Shown here in pieces: positions 6,343 to 12,703 of a stretch of DNA of 12,703 bases; positions within the stretch are counted from its first letter, which is position 1; each line of letters starts with the position of its first letter. The DNA is taken from assembly GCA_937901445.1 (NCBI GenBank), contig CALDHY010000070.1, forward strand, positions 1 to 12,703, in the 5' to 3' direction. Position numbers and translations under genes: made by a program. The notes beneath the pieces were generated by a model. The model was not told where the DNA came from, searched no databases, and worked only from the letters and a program-made list of their open reading frames with translations. Source of the stretch: an uncultured Selenomonadales bacterium (lineage in GTDB: Bacteria; Bacillota; Negativicutes; Selenomonadales; Selenomonadaceae).

Positions 6343-7121
6343 AAAACATAAAACCGTTGCTTAAGGCTGAAGACGTTTCTGAAGTTTTCGGCGGCTTAAA
6401 GGCGGTTGCAGATTTTAATTTTTATATAAATCGCGGCGAACTTATAGGTTTAATCGGACCGAACGGCGCGGGCAAAACTACGATTTTCAATTTGATAACA
6501 GGCGTGTACGTTCCGACAACCGGCGAAATTTTGCTTGACGGTGAATCAATCGTCGGACAAAAACCCTATGAAATTACACAGCGCGGCATTGCCCGCACTT
6601 TCCAGAATATCCGCTTGTTCAGTGAACTTAGCGTACTTGATAATGTAAAAATCGCTTATCATTGCCACGTTAAATATAATTTGCTTGAAACAGTTTTGAG
6701 GATGGGCAGATATTTTGGCGAAGAGGACGAAATAACCGCCGAAAGTTTAAAGCTTTTAAAAATTTTTAAACTTGATGAGCACGCTTACGAAATTGCAAAA
6801 AATTTACCGTACGGCGCGCAACGCAGGTTAGAAATTGCGCGCGCCCTTGCCGCAAAGCCGAAACTTTTATTATTGGACGAGCCCGCCGCCGGTATGAATC
6901 CGCAAGAAACGCACGAACTTATGGAAATGATACGCTGGATCAGAAAACAATTCGGCTTAACAGTTTTACTGATTGAACACGACATGAGCCTTGTTATGGG
7001 AATTTGCGAAAGAATTTACGTGCTTGAATATGGAATGATTATCGCTGAAGGGACGCCCGCCGAAATTCAAAACAATCCTGAAGTAATTCGTGCATATCTG
7101 GGAACGGAGGCTGTAAATTAA
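6336..7121 (+). CDS. livG: Branched-chain amino-acid ABC transporter ATP-binding protein LivG
   Basis: 261 residues, a cytoplasmic ATPase that sits on the LivHM permease. Walker A GPNGAGKTT is at 41-49, the Q-loop region in ARTFQNIRLFSELSVLDNV, the LivG form of the signature NLPYGAQRRLEIARALAAKP, Walker B LLLLDEPAAGMNP and the switch histidine in VLLIEHDMSLVMGICERIYVL. The ADVSEVFGGLKAV start and the PEVIRAYLG end are typical of LivG. The ATG at 6336 follows AAAGGAG by eight bases and the acetyltransferase 1 stop by three. The gene is flanked by the two acetyltransferase copies, whose long direct repeats could delete it by recombination. Start of acetyltransferase 2 is 17 bases downstream. 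Confidence 0.96.
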   Translation: MAENIKPLLKAEDVSEVFGGLKAVADFNFYINRGELIGLIGPNGAGKTTIFNLITGVYVPTTGEILLDGESIVGQKPYEITQRGIARTFQNIRLFSELSVLDNVKIAYHCHVKYNLLETVLRMGRYFGEEDEITAESLKLLKIFKLDEHAYEIAKNLPYGAQRRLEIARALAAKPKLLLLDEPAAGMNPQETHELMEMIRWIRKQFGLTVLLIEHDMSLVMGICERIYVLEYGMIIAEGTPAEIQNNPEVIRAYLGTEAVN

Positions 7122-7138
7122 AGGGGGAAAATTTTAAA

Positions 7139-8059
7139 ATGAGGGTAATATTTTTTGGTGTTGATGAACTTTACCAAGAATTAAAACCGTATTACGCAAA
7201 GGCGGCGCAAAATAAAGATTTTGAAATTATCGGCTATGCTTTAATTGAAGGCGATAAAATTAATTGTAGAAATGCCGCAGGGCAACCACTTGAAAATATT
7301 ATGTTTGACTTTGCAATTTTATCCGCGCAAAAAAACTTTTATAAATACTTAAAAAAAATTGAAAGTCTCGGTATTCCGCGCAGAAACATTATTGACGGCA
7401 GGACTTTTAAAATTTCAAATTTAGACGTGCCGCGCCTGTTCTCTACCGGAAATGCTTATGCTACAGTAACAGGAAATAAACTTGTCGATAATAGCCACAG
7501 TTTCCACCGCCGAATTTACACCGAGTCAACCGGCAAATTTATCATAATCTTAGGAAAGAAAAGTTATCTTGCCGGTGCAACTTTTGAAGGTATTGGGATA
7601 ACCTCTATTGGCGATTTTTCATCTATTGGTTGGAGTAATATTTTTGAATTGCGGCTTAATAATTTTCACAACTACAAAAATATTTCTACGTTTGCCGCCG
7701 AAATGTGGGATTTTGAAATTGACAATAACAATTTACCGAAATTGGGAAATTGCGAAATAAAAATTGGCAATGATGTTTGGATTGGGCGCGGTTGCAGTTT
7801 AAAATGTTCAACTTCAAATAAGCCGCTGATAATTGGAGATGGCGCGGTTATTGCGGCTGATAGTGTTGTTGTAAAAAATGTTCCGCCGTATGCAATAGTG
7901 GGCGGCAACCCTGCGCGACTTATCAAATACAGATTTTCTGAAGATATAATTGAGGCGTTGCTGCGTATCAAATGGTGGAATTGGGATATTGATAAAATCT
8001 ACAAAAACTTTAAATATTTTAATCGTGTCGAAGAATTTATAGCGTTGCATGATAAGTAG
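7139..8059 (+). CDS. Hexapeptide-repeat (left-handed beta-helix) acetyltransferase 2
   Basis: Intact paralogue of the broken gene at 5396, 306 residues. Residues 1-85 are a PglD-like alpha/beta region (MRVIFFGVDELYQELKPYY, DFEIIGYALIEGD, FDFAILSAQKNFYKYL). The middle (about 100-200) is a weak hexapeptide helix (KKSYLAGATFEGIGITSIGD, FSSIGWSN). Near residue 205 IGNDVWIGRGCSLKC begins the conserved coil set, followed by IGDGAVIAADSVVVKNVPP and GNPARLIKYRFSEDIIEAL. The H in FHNYKN may correspond to the catalytic histidine of the xenobiotic/Vat acetyltransferases; this is a tentative match. It likely O- or N-acetylates a sugar or nucleotide-sugar in the cytoplasm; the acceptor is unknown. A ribosome binding site AAGGGGG lies at 7121-7127, eleven bases before ATG. 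The last 200 bases are nearly identical to those of copy 1, which points to recent gene conversion or duplication. Confidence 0.85.
   Translation: MRVIFFGVDELYQELKPYYAKAAQNKDFEIIGYALIEGDKINCRNAAGQPLENIMFDFAILSAQKNFYKYLKKIESLGIPRRNIIDGRTFKISNLDVPRLFSTGNAYATVTGNKLVDNSHSFHRRIYTESTGKFIIILGKKSYLAGATFEGIGITSIGDFSSIGWSNIFELRLNNFHNYKNISTFAAEMWDFEIDNNNLPKLGNCEIKIGNDVWIGRGCSLKCSTSNKPLIIGDGAVIAADSVVVKNVPPYAIVGGNPARLIKYRFSEDIIEALLRIKWWNWDIDKIYKNFKYFNRVEEFIALHDK
7837..8044 (+). repeat. Long direct repeat, copy 2: 3' part of acetyltransferase 2
   Basis: Partner of 6099-6306, in the same orientation and offset by 1738 bases. It encodes GDGAVIAADSVV through the KWWNW tail. Unequal crossover between the copies would remove livG and the 5' part of acetyltransferase 2. 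Confidence 0.85.
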
Positions 8060-8060
8060 G

Positions 8061-8095
8061 GGGCTAAGGACTAGGGATTAAGGGTTAGGGATTAG
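8061..8095 (+). repeat. Five telomere-like heptads between acetyltransferase 2 and bioB
   Basis: Five tandem units of the form GGRYTAR: GGGCTAA, GGACTAG, GGATTAA, GGGTTAG, GGATTAG, directly after the stop at 8059 and before an A-tract and the bioB ribosome binding site. It has one orientation only, unlike the inverted pair before livM. Confidence 0.85.
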
Positions 8096-8119
8096 AAAAA
8101 ATTGGGGGAACTTTAACGA

Positions 8120-9094
8120 ATGACTACAGAAAATTTAACGACTGTACAAATTGCCGAAAAAATTATAGAAGGCGAAAGATTAACTTCAACTGACGATTTA
8201 AAATTTTTGCTTGAAACACCGCTTGAAGAATTACAGCGCGGCGCGGCTTTGATTCAGAAAAAATTTTGCGGCAATAAAATTGATCTTTGCACAATTATTA
8301 ACGGTAAGAGCGGGCGTTGCGGCGAAAATTGCAAGTACTGCGCACAGTCTGCAAAACATCATACCGGCGTTGAAGAATATGAATTTTTATCGACGCAGGA
8401 AATTTTAACCGTTGCCAAAATGAATGAAAAAGCCGGCGTTAATCGCTTTTCAATCGTAACAAGCGGCAGAGCTTTAAGCGGTGCAGATTTTGATAAAGCT
8501 GTTGAAACTTATAAAGTCCTGCGCGAAAATTTGAAAATTGATTTGTGCGCGTCGCACGGAATTTTAACCGCTGAACAATTTAAAAGACTTCGTGCAACCG
8601 GCGTTACAAGTTATCATCATAATATTGAAACGTCGCGCAGATTTTTTCCTGAAATTTGTACTTCTCATACTTACGACGACAGAATTAACACAATTAAACT
8701 TGCGCAGGAGGCGGGCTTTAATGTTTGTTCCGGCGGGATTATAGGAATGGGCGAAAATTGGCAAGATAGAATTGATATGACTTTTGAACTTTTTAATTTG
8801 AAAATAAAATCAATTCCAATTAATGCTTTAATGGCGGTTAAAGGTACGCCGCTTGAAAATCGCCCGCCACTTTCTGCTGAAGAAATTTTGCGCACCATTG
8901 CAATTTTCCGCTATATTAATCCAACTGCAAATATTCGCCTTGCCGCCGGCAGAAAATTATTGCCGGATTTTGGAGCGTCCGCACTTTTACACGGAGCGTC
9001 CGCTTCAATTACAGGCAACATGCTTACAACCTCCGGAACAACTATAAAAAGCGATATTAAACTTTTGAAAAAATTAGGGCTTGAAAATAATTAA
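8120..9094 (+). CDS. bioB: Biotin synthase BioB (radical SAM)
   Basis: 324 residues, normal for BioB. It inserts sulfur into dethiobiotin to make biotin, using one 4Fe-4S cluster for SAM cleavage and a second Fe-S cluster as sulfur source. The radical SAM motif CGENCKYC gives C67, C71 and C74. Further BioB marks are FSIVTSGRAL, CASHGILTAEQFKRL, YHHNIETSRRFFPEIC and a C-terminal NIRLAAGRKLLPDFG followed by ASITGNMLTTSG, the ending seen in clostridial-type BioB. The ribosome binding site is weak: GGGGGA at 8104-8109, ten bases before the ATG. No other biotin genes are in the window, and its place between livG and livF is unusual. The stop is followed after 12 bases by livF, with AAAGGAG in between, so it appears to be part of the liv transcript. 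Confidence 0.95.
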   Translation: MTTENLTTVQIAEKIIEGERLTSTDDLKFLLETPLEELQRGAALIQKKFCGNKIDLCTIINGKSGRCGENCKYCAQSAKHHTGVEEYEFLSTQEILTVAKMNEKAGVNRFSIVTSGRALSGADFDKAVETYKVLRENLKIDLCASHGILTAEQFKRLRATGVTSYHHNIETSRRFFPEICTSHTYDDRINTIKLAQEAGFNVCSGGIIGMGENWQDRIDMTFELFNLKIKSIPINALMAVKGTPLENRPPLSAEEILRTIAIFRYINPTANIRLAAGRKLLPDFGASALLHGASASITGNMLTTSGTTIKSDIKLLKKLGLENN

Positions 9095-9106
9095 AGGAGT
9101 TTTGCT

Positions 9107-9817
9107 ATGGCAATGCTTGAAATTAACAATGTAAATGTTTATTACGGCGCAATTCACGCAATAAAGGGAATAACTTTGAACGTCAACGAGGGCGAAATTG
9201 TAACGCTTATTGGCGCAAACGGCGCGGGTAAATCTACCACGCTCCGCACAATTTCAGGTTTACTTAAACCGAAAACCGGCAGTATAAAATTTCTTGATAA
9301 AGATATAGCCGGTATGCCCGCACATAAAATCGTACGTGAGGGAATTTCGCAAGTGCCGGAAGGGCGCAGGATTTTTGCTGAAATGACTGTTATGGAAAAT
9401 TTGGAATTGGGAGCGTTCATTCGCAACGATAAAGCCGAAATTGAAAAAGATTTAAAAATGGTTTTCGGCAGGTTCCCGCGCCTTGAAGAAAGAAAATTGC
9501 AAATGGCAGGAACTTTAAGCGGCGGTGAACAACAAATGCTTGCAATGGGGCGCGCGTTAATGAGCCGCCCAAAACTTTTACTGCTTGATGAGCCGTCAAT
9601 GGGGCTTGCGCCGCTTTTAATCCGTGAAATTTTTTCAATTATTGTTGACATTAATAAAGCCGGTACAACTGTTTTGCTCGTTGAACAAAATGCAAATATG
9701 GCGTTGTCAATCGCTAACCGCGCTTATGTTTTGGAGACAGGCAGAATTACAATTTCCGGCGACGCAAAAGAATTAGCCGCCAGTGAAGATATCAGAAAAG
9801 CTTACTTAGGCGGCTGA
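9107..9817 (+). CDS. livF: Branched-chain amino-acid ABC transporter ATP-binding protein LivF
   Basis: 236 residues, the usual LivF length. It is the second cytoplasmic ATPase of the importer, forming a heterodimer with LivG. Walker A GANGAGKST is at 36-44, then the LivF marker SQVPEGRRIFAEMTVMENLE, the signature TLSGGEQQMLAMGRALMSRP, Walker B LLLLDEPSMGLAP and the switch region VLLVEQNANMALSIANRAYV. The ATG at 9107 has AAAGGAG (9093-9099) seven bases before it. It is the last gene of the operon; a strong terminator starts six bases after its stop. It is separated from livG by acetyltransferase 2 and bioB, whereas livG and livF are normally adjacent. Confidence 0.96.
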   Translation: MAMLEINNVNVYYGAIHAIKGITLNVNEGEIVTLIGANGAGKSTTLRTISGLLKPKTGSIKFLDKDIAGMPAHKIVREGISQVPEGRRIFAEMTVMENLELGAFIRNDKAEIEKDLKMVFGRFPRLEERKLQMAGTLSGGEQQMLAMGRALMSRPKLLLLDEPSMGLAPLLIREIFSIIVDINKAGTTVLLVEQNANMALSIANRAYVLETGRITISGDAKELAASEDIRKAYLGG

Positions 9818-9822
9818 AATAA

Positions 9823-9867
9823 AAAAACTTCGCGCAGATTTTTTTACTGTACGAAGTTTTTATTTTT
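9823..9867 (+). terminator. Rho-independent terminator of the liv operon
   Basis: AAAAACTTCG (9823-9832) pairs perfectly with CGAAGTTTTT (9852-9861). The inner CAG (9835-9837) and CTG (9847-9849) extend the stem, and the T-rich run TTTTTATTTTT follows. It begins just after the livF stop. Confidence 0.85.
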
Positions 9868-9880
9868 GTAACAAAAAATT

Positions 9881-10021
9881 TGAACTGTTCAGACGCGCAG
9901 AATTGCCTCTGTTGTGCGTCAAAAAATTTTTAAGGTAAAGTTATACCTTGAAGGGCAAAACGTGGCTTGTAGGGCGTGTCAGCCGCCTTAAAACCGACAA
10001 AATTTTTCTTGTAGAAAAATT
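9881..10021. other. Hairpin-rich intergenic stretch between convergent livF and GH3 genes
   Basis: No open frame is convincing here. It holds a short palindrome TGAACTGTTCA (9881-9891), an eight-pair stem GACGCGCA/TGTGCGTC (9892-9899 with 9913-9920, one G-U), a six-pair stem AAGGTA/TACCTT (9932-9937 with 9944-9949) and an AT-only stem AATTTTTC/GAAAAATT (10001-10008 with 10014-10021). One or more may end GH3 transcription on the minus strand, but none has a T-tract directly after a strong stem. Confidence 0.4.
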
Positions 10022-10038
10022 CCTCTAGTCTTTAGCCC
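10022..10038 (-). repeat. Decayed heptad repeat at the end of the GH3 gene
   Basis: Read on the minus strand, the bases from the GH3 stop onward are GGGCTAA, AGACTAG, AGGA: two to three degenerate units of the same heptad family as at 4336-4411 and 8061-8095. Confidence 0.6.
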
Positions 10039-12359
10039 TATTTATATTTTGCAGTGCGTGAATCGCTGATAACGCCGCTCCAATTTAAACCAAATGCAAA
10101 ATCGTAGGTGTTGCCTTCGCTGTCAATGTAACAAATCATATCGCGCGGCACGTCTTCATTTTGTTCCTCAACAGTTATCATATCGCGGGGCTGTTGCATT
10201 GGCAATAAACCTTGAGGCTCAAATTTGCCTGTTAAAATATCGAAGTACGCGCGGTCGCTTACGCCGTATCCAATTAAAATTGCGTCAGAATTTGGCTCAA
10301 CTTCACTGAAAATCATCGGCTTGTCGGCGTGAATCAAAGTTACAATAGGAATATTTTTGCCGAGCTTATTTAAACATTCACGGCTGTAATTTACACTTTC
10401 CGGATCCATTGGATTAACAATTTGCGCAGTCTTGCCGAAGTAGGAGCGATTTTCGCCTTCATCGCCTGCGATTGACGAGCGGCGCACGGCGAGAGAATCT
10501 GCAACGTATTTTCCATATTGCAAGGAAATTGGAATATAGCCCGCGTCCTTATCGTAGCCTATACCGTCAAATTGGTTACCGGCAGGAATTGGATTAGAAA
10601 TAACCGCCAAAACCATATCGCACGCTGCAACTTTTTCCGGCGCAAGTCTGATAATATCTGCAGGAAGTGCCATTGGCTTGCCGTCTCTGTCCTTGCCGCT
10701 GAAATTTCCAACTGTATCTGTTACAACGTTAAAATATTCCTGCGCGACGTCCAAATCAACAGGCAAAGTCCAACTTGCGGGCGTGTACGAATTGAACGGC
10801 TTGACTTCCAATGAATCACGATAAACCATTGGAATATAAACTGTTGGCTTAGAATTTGAATTTGTTGCAGAATGTATGACGCCGTTTTTATTTTTCAACA
10901 TTACGATTGATTTTAATTGCGCCTCAAAGCCGCGCCGTAAATCTTCAGCGTTTCCTACTTCTCGCGCAGATTTTTCAACGTCAAGGTAAGGATTTTCAAA
11001 AAGTCCAAGTTGGAAAATATTTCTAAGTAAACGCACGGCGGATTCTCTGAAACGTTTTTCCATAAATTTTTTGCTGTGTTCTTTAACGCCGATATTGTAC
11101 GCTTCAATTACGGGATTTTTATCATTGTTGCCGCCGAATTGATCAACGCCCGCCATTAACGCCGCGTAATGTCTTTGTGCTTCAGTAAGATTTTCGACGC
11201 CCCACGCCATGGAAAGTCTTTTGTCGGTGTCCCACGTTACGCACCAATCAGTACAAATTACGCCGTCATAATTATATTTATTGCGCAGTAAATCAATTTT
11301 ATATTTGCTGTAAGCACTGCCGACCTTATCGCCGAGTTCGCCGCCGTCACTCCAAGCGATAGAATATGACATCATAACCGCAGAAGGCATCCCCGCTTTG
11401 CCGCCGTTATTCATTGCGCCTTCAAAGGGGATAAGTTGAGTTTCAAACGCGCCGCCGGGATAAACCGCGTACTTGCCGTAGCGTGAATGAGCTTCGCGCC
11501 CGCCTTCACCTACGCCGTCGCCGGGAAAATGTTTCATCATTGCGTTAATACTGTATTCGCCCCAGCCAATATCAGTACCGTTTGAAAAAGTTTCTTGCGC
11601 GCCGTAAATTGACGCCGCCGCCATATCCCGTGCAAGTGCGGGGTCTTCGCCGAATGTACCATAATTTCTTGTCCAGCGCGGGTCGGTTGCCAAATCTATT
11701 TGCGGCGAAAGTCCGGTACCAATTCCCAGCAAGCGATATTCTTTTGAGTAAGTGCGGGCGAAATCTTCAGCAACTGCAGGATCAAAAGTTGCCGCAATTC
11801 CCAAATGACTTGGCCAGCGTGAAACATTATCTTCAACGGTTTTCAAATAAACGCCGTTGCCGCGAGCGTCATTGCGCGGGTCGGAGCTGGTATTTGCCGG
11901 AATTGCAAAGGGCAAAGATTCTGCGTACGCTTGCAGCGCGTTATTCCATTGGGCGGTTAAGGCGGCACTTGCGCCGGTATCTGCATTTAAAATCGTGCGG
12001 ATATTGTCAACCTCAAGCATTTTTTTCTGTTCGTCTGTAAGTTCGGTTGTCATTTGCCGCTGATGCATACTGTACAACATTAAACCTGCAATTTGTTCAA
12101 TGCTAAGGCGTTTTGCCAAATCTTCAGCGCGTTCTTGAGGTGTAAGCCGCCAATCTTCGTATTTGTCAAGCTTGCCGTTGCGGTTTAAATCTTTGAAAGA
12201 TAAACCCTTGACTTTGATAATTTTGACGCCGGAATTTGGCGAATAGCCGAGCGTTGCGCCATTTGGATTTTGTACAACCGAAAAATCAGCCGCCAAAACA
12301 TTTCCACCGCTCAACATTACGCTACAAAGTCCCAGTGCAATTTTCTTTTTCAAGTTCAT
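10038..12359 (-). CDS. Secreted glycoside hydrolase family 3 enzyme (beta-glucosidase-like)
   Basis: 773 residues, minus strand. A signal peptide is visible (MNLKKKIALGLCSVML, then GGNVLA; cleavage after about residue 23-24), so the protein goes to the periplasm or outside. Residues 57-70 (DLNRNGKLDKYEDW) look like a calcium-binding loop of the EF-hand/dockerin kind, often found before GH3 domains of this group. The GH3 barrel follows: GIGTGLSPQIDLATDPRWTR, NYGTFGEDP, then KHFPGDG with the substrate-contacting K276-H277, and DGVICTDW with D371 as the likely nucleophile. A C-terminal alpha/beta sandwich starts near 470 (RRGFEAQLKSIVMLKN). The acid/base residue cannot be named by eye. It probably removes terminal beta-linked sugars from plant or host glycans. 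The start ATG has GGGAGG (12367-12372) seven bases upstream. It is convergent with livF and unrelated to that operon. Confidence 0.92.
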   Translation of the reverse strand: MNLKKKIALGLCSVMLSGGNVLAADFSVVQNPNGATLGYSPNSGVKIIKVKGLSFKDLNRNGKLDKYEDWRLTPQERAEDLAKRLSIEQIAGLMLYSMHQRQMTTELTDEQKKMLEVDNIRTILNADTGASAALTAQWNNALQAYAESLPFAIPANTSSDPRNDARGNGVYLKTVEDNVSRWPSHLGIAATFDPAVAEDFARTYSKEYRLLGIGTGLSPQIDLATDPRWTRNYGTFGEDPALARDMAAASIYGAQETFSNGTDIGWGEYSINAMMKHFPGDGVGEGGREAHSRYGKYAVYPGGAFETQLIPFEGAMNNGGKAGMPSAVMMSYSIAWSDGGELGDKVGSAYSKYKIDLLRNKYNYDGVICTDWCVTWDTDKRLSMAWGVENLTEAQRHYAALMAGVDQFGGNNDKNPVIEAYNIGVKEHSKKFMEKRFRESAVRLLRNIFQLGLFENPYLDVEKSAREVGNAEDLRRGFEAQLKSIVMLKNKNGVIHSATNSNSKPTVYIPMVYRDSLEVKPFNSYTPASWTLPVDLDVAQEYFNVVTDTVGNFSGKDRDGKPMALPADIIRLAPEKVAACDMVLAVISNPIPAGNQFDGIGYDKDAGYIPISLQYGKYVADSLAVRRSSIAGDEGENRSYFGKTAQIVNPMDPESVNYSRECLNKLGKNIPIVTLIHADKPMIFSEVEPNSDAILIGYGVSDRAYFDILTGKFEPQGLLPMQQPRDMITVEEQNEDVPRDMICYIDSEGNTYDFAFGLNWSGVISDSRTAKYK

Positions 12360-12387
12360 AATTTCGCCTCCCGATTTTTTTAAAGGT

Positions 12388-12416
12388 ATTCTAACAATTA
12401 CGGCGAAAATTTACAA
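12388..12416 (-). promoter_or_regulatory. Candidate promoter of the GH3 gene
   Basis: On the minus strand, TTGTAA (12411-12416) and TAGAAT (12388-12393) are 17 bases apart. The predicted start near 12381 gives a leader of about 22 bases that carries the GGGAGG site. Confidence 0.5.
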
Positions 12417-12417
12417 T
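12389..12417 (+). promoter_or_regulatory. Candidate promoter of the methyltransferase gene, overlapping the GH3 promoter
   Basis: On the plus strand, TTCTAA (12389-12394, weak) and TACAAT (12412-12417, five of six to consensus) are 17 bases apart. Each box overlies a box of the opposite promoter. A start near 12424 would leave only a few bases before the GGAGG site at 12428-12432. Confidence 0.4.
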
Positions 12418-12439
12418 CAAAAAATTTGGAGGTATTTTA

Positions 12440-12703
12440 ATGGCGCGTAACAGCAACAAAAATCTGAATGACGCGGCTAAGGCTAAGAAAGACGAATTTT
12501 ACACGCAACTTGAAGATATTGAGCGGGAACTCCGCCACGAAGAATACCGAGAATTTTTCAAGGGCAAAACTATTCTCTGCAACTGCGACGACCCCTACGA
12601 AAGTGAATTTTTTCAATATTTTGCAATGAATTTTAACGCGCTCGGCTTGAAAAAATTAATCGTTACTTGTTACGCCGGTTCGCCCGTTGCACAAACTGAA
12701 TTG
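12440..12703 (+). CDS. M.EcoRI-family adenine-specific DNA methyltransferase (5' part, runs off right edge)
   Basis: 88 residues are visible. They match the start of the EcoRI-type methyltransferase family closely: MARNSNKNLNDAAKAKKDEF, then YTQLEDIERELRH, CNCDDPYESEFFQYFAMNF and LGLKKLIVTCYAGSP. Full-length members are about 325 residues and methylate adenine in DNA using SAM. The catalytic NPPF-type motif would lie beyond the window, so activity cannot be judged. Ribosome binding site GGAGG (12428-12432) is seven bases before the ATG. A cognate restriction enzyme, if any, would be to the right. Confidence 0.88.
   Translation, partial: MARNSNKNLNDAAKAKKDEFYTQLEDIERELRHEEYREFFKGKTILCNCDDPYESEFFQYFAMNFNALGLKKLIVTCYAGSPVAQTEL

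Noticed and set aside
9154..9651. A 165-residue open frame on the minus strand
   Set aside because: Antisense shadow of livF, which carries every ABC motif on the plus strand.
11582..12063. Plus-strand open frames of 152 and 68 residues
   Set aside because: They lie antisense to the GH3 gene, have no recognisable domain and low-complexity Arg/Leu-rich content typical of shadow frames.
12300..12359. Lipoprotein signal in the GH3 protein (Cys at residue 12)
   Set aside because: The residue before the cysteine is Leu, which does not fit a lipobox, and a normal signal peptidase I site follows near residue 23.

Overview
The window looks like a chromosomal stretch of an anaerobic Firmicute. The Negativicutes (Selenomonas/Veillonella-like) are my best guess. 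The coding sequence is AT-rich with many GCG/CGC-type codons, the Shine-Dalgarno sites are strong (GGAGG, AAAGGAG), several starts are TTG, and there is a signal-peptide GH3 enzyme of a type common in gut and rumen bacteria. The taxon is an inference from style and gene content; no rRNA or marker gene is present.

Layout. (1) Positions 1-480, minus strand: the remnant of a UvrD/AddA-type helicase that lacks its N-terminus and Walker A; its composition differs from the rest. (2) 585-3378, plus strand: a tight three-gene operon encoding a NYN-domain (PIN-like) putative ribonuclease, a ubiquitin-like domain fused to an E2-like domain, and a JAB/JAMM deubiquitinase-like domain fused to an E1/ThiF adenylating domain. 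Four ubiquitin-pathway modules are thus packed into two polypeptides beside a nuclease fold. This is the most interesting part of the window. (3) 3453-9817, plus strand: a branched-chain amino-acid ABC transporter operon in the order livH, livM, acetyltransferase 1 (broken in a G8 tract), livG, acetyltransferase 2, bioB, livF. No periplasmic binding protein is in the window. It is preceded by a promoter and by a hairpin that buries the livH ribosome binding site, and it ends in a good intrinsic terminator. Telomere-like 7-base repeats lie before livM and before bioB, and a decayed copy lies at the end of the GH3 gene. (4) 10038-12359, minus strand: a secreted glycoside hydrolase family 3 enzyme. 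(5) 12440 to the right edge, plus strand: the start of an M.EcoRI-family adenine-specific DNA methyltransferase, divergent from the GH3 gene and with overlapping candidate promoters.

How it works together. The liv genes encode two permeases and two ATPases of one importer. The acetyltransferases are probably cargo that modifies surface or intracellular sugars: they share almost identical 3' ends, and a 22-base junction sequence is repeated on both sides of the first one. The Ubl-E2/E1-JAB operon has every module needed for making, conjugating and removing a ubiquitin-like tag, and it sits near a helicase relic and a DNA methyltransferase, a setting that fits an accessory or defence-type locus. 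Its function is not known from the sequence.
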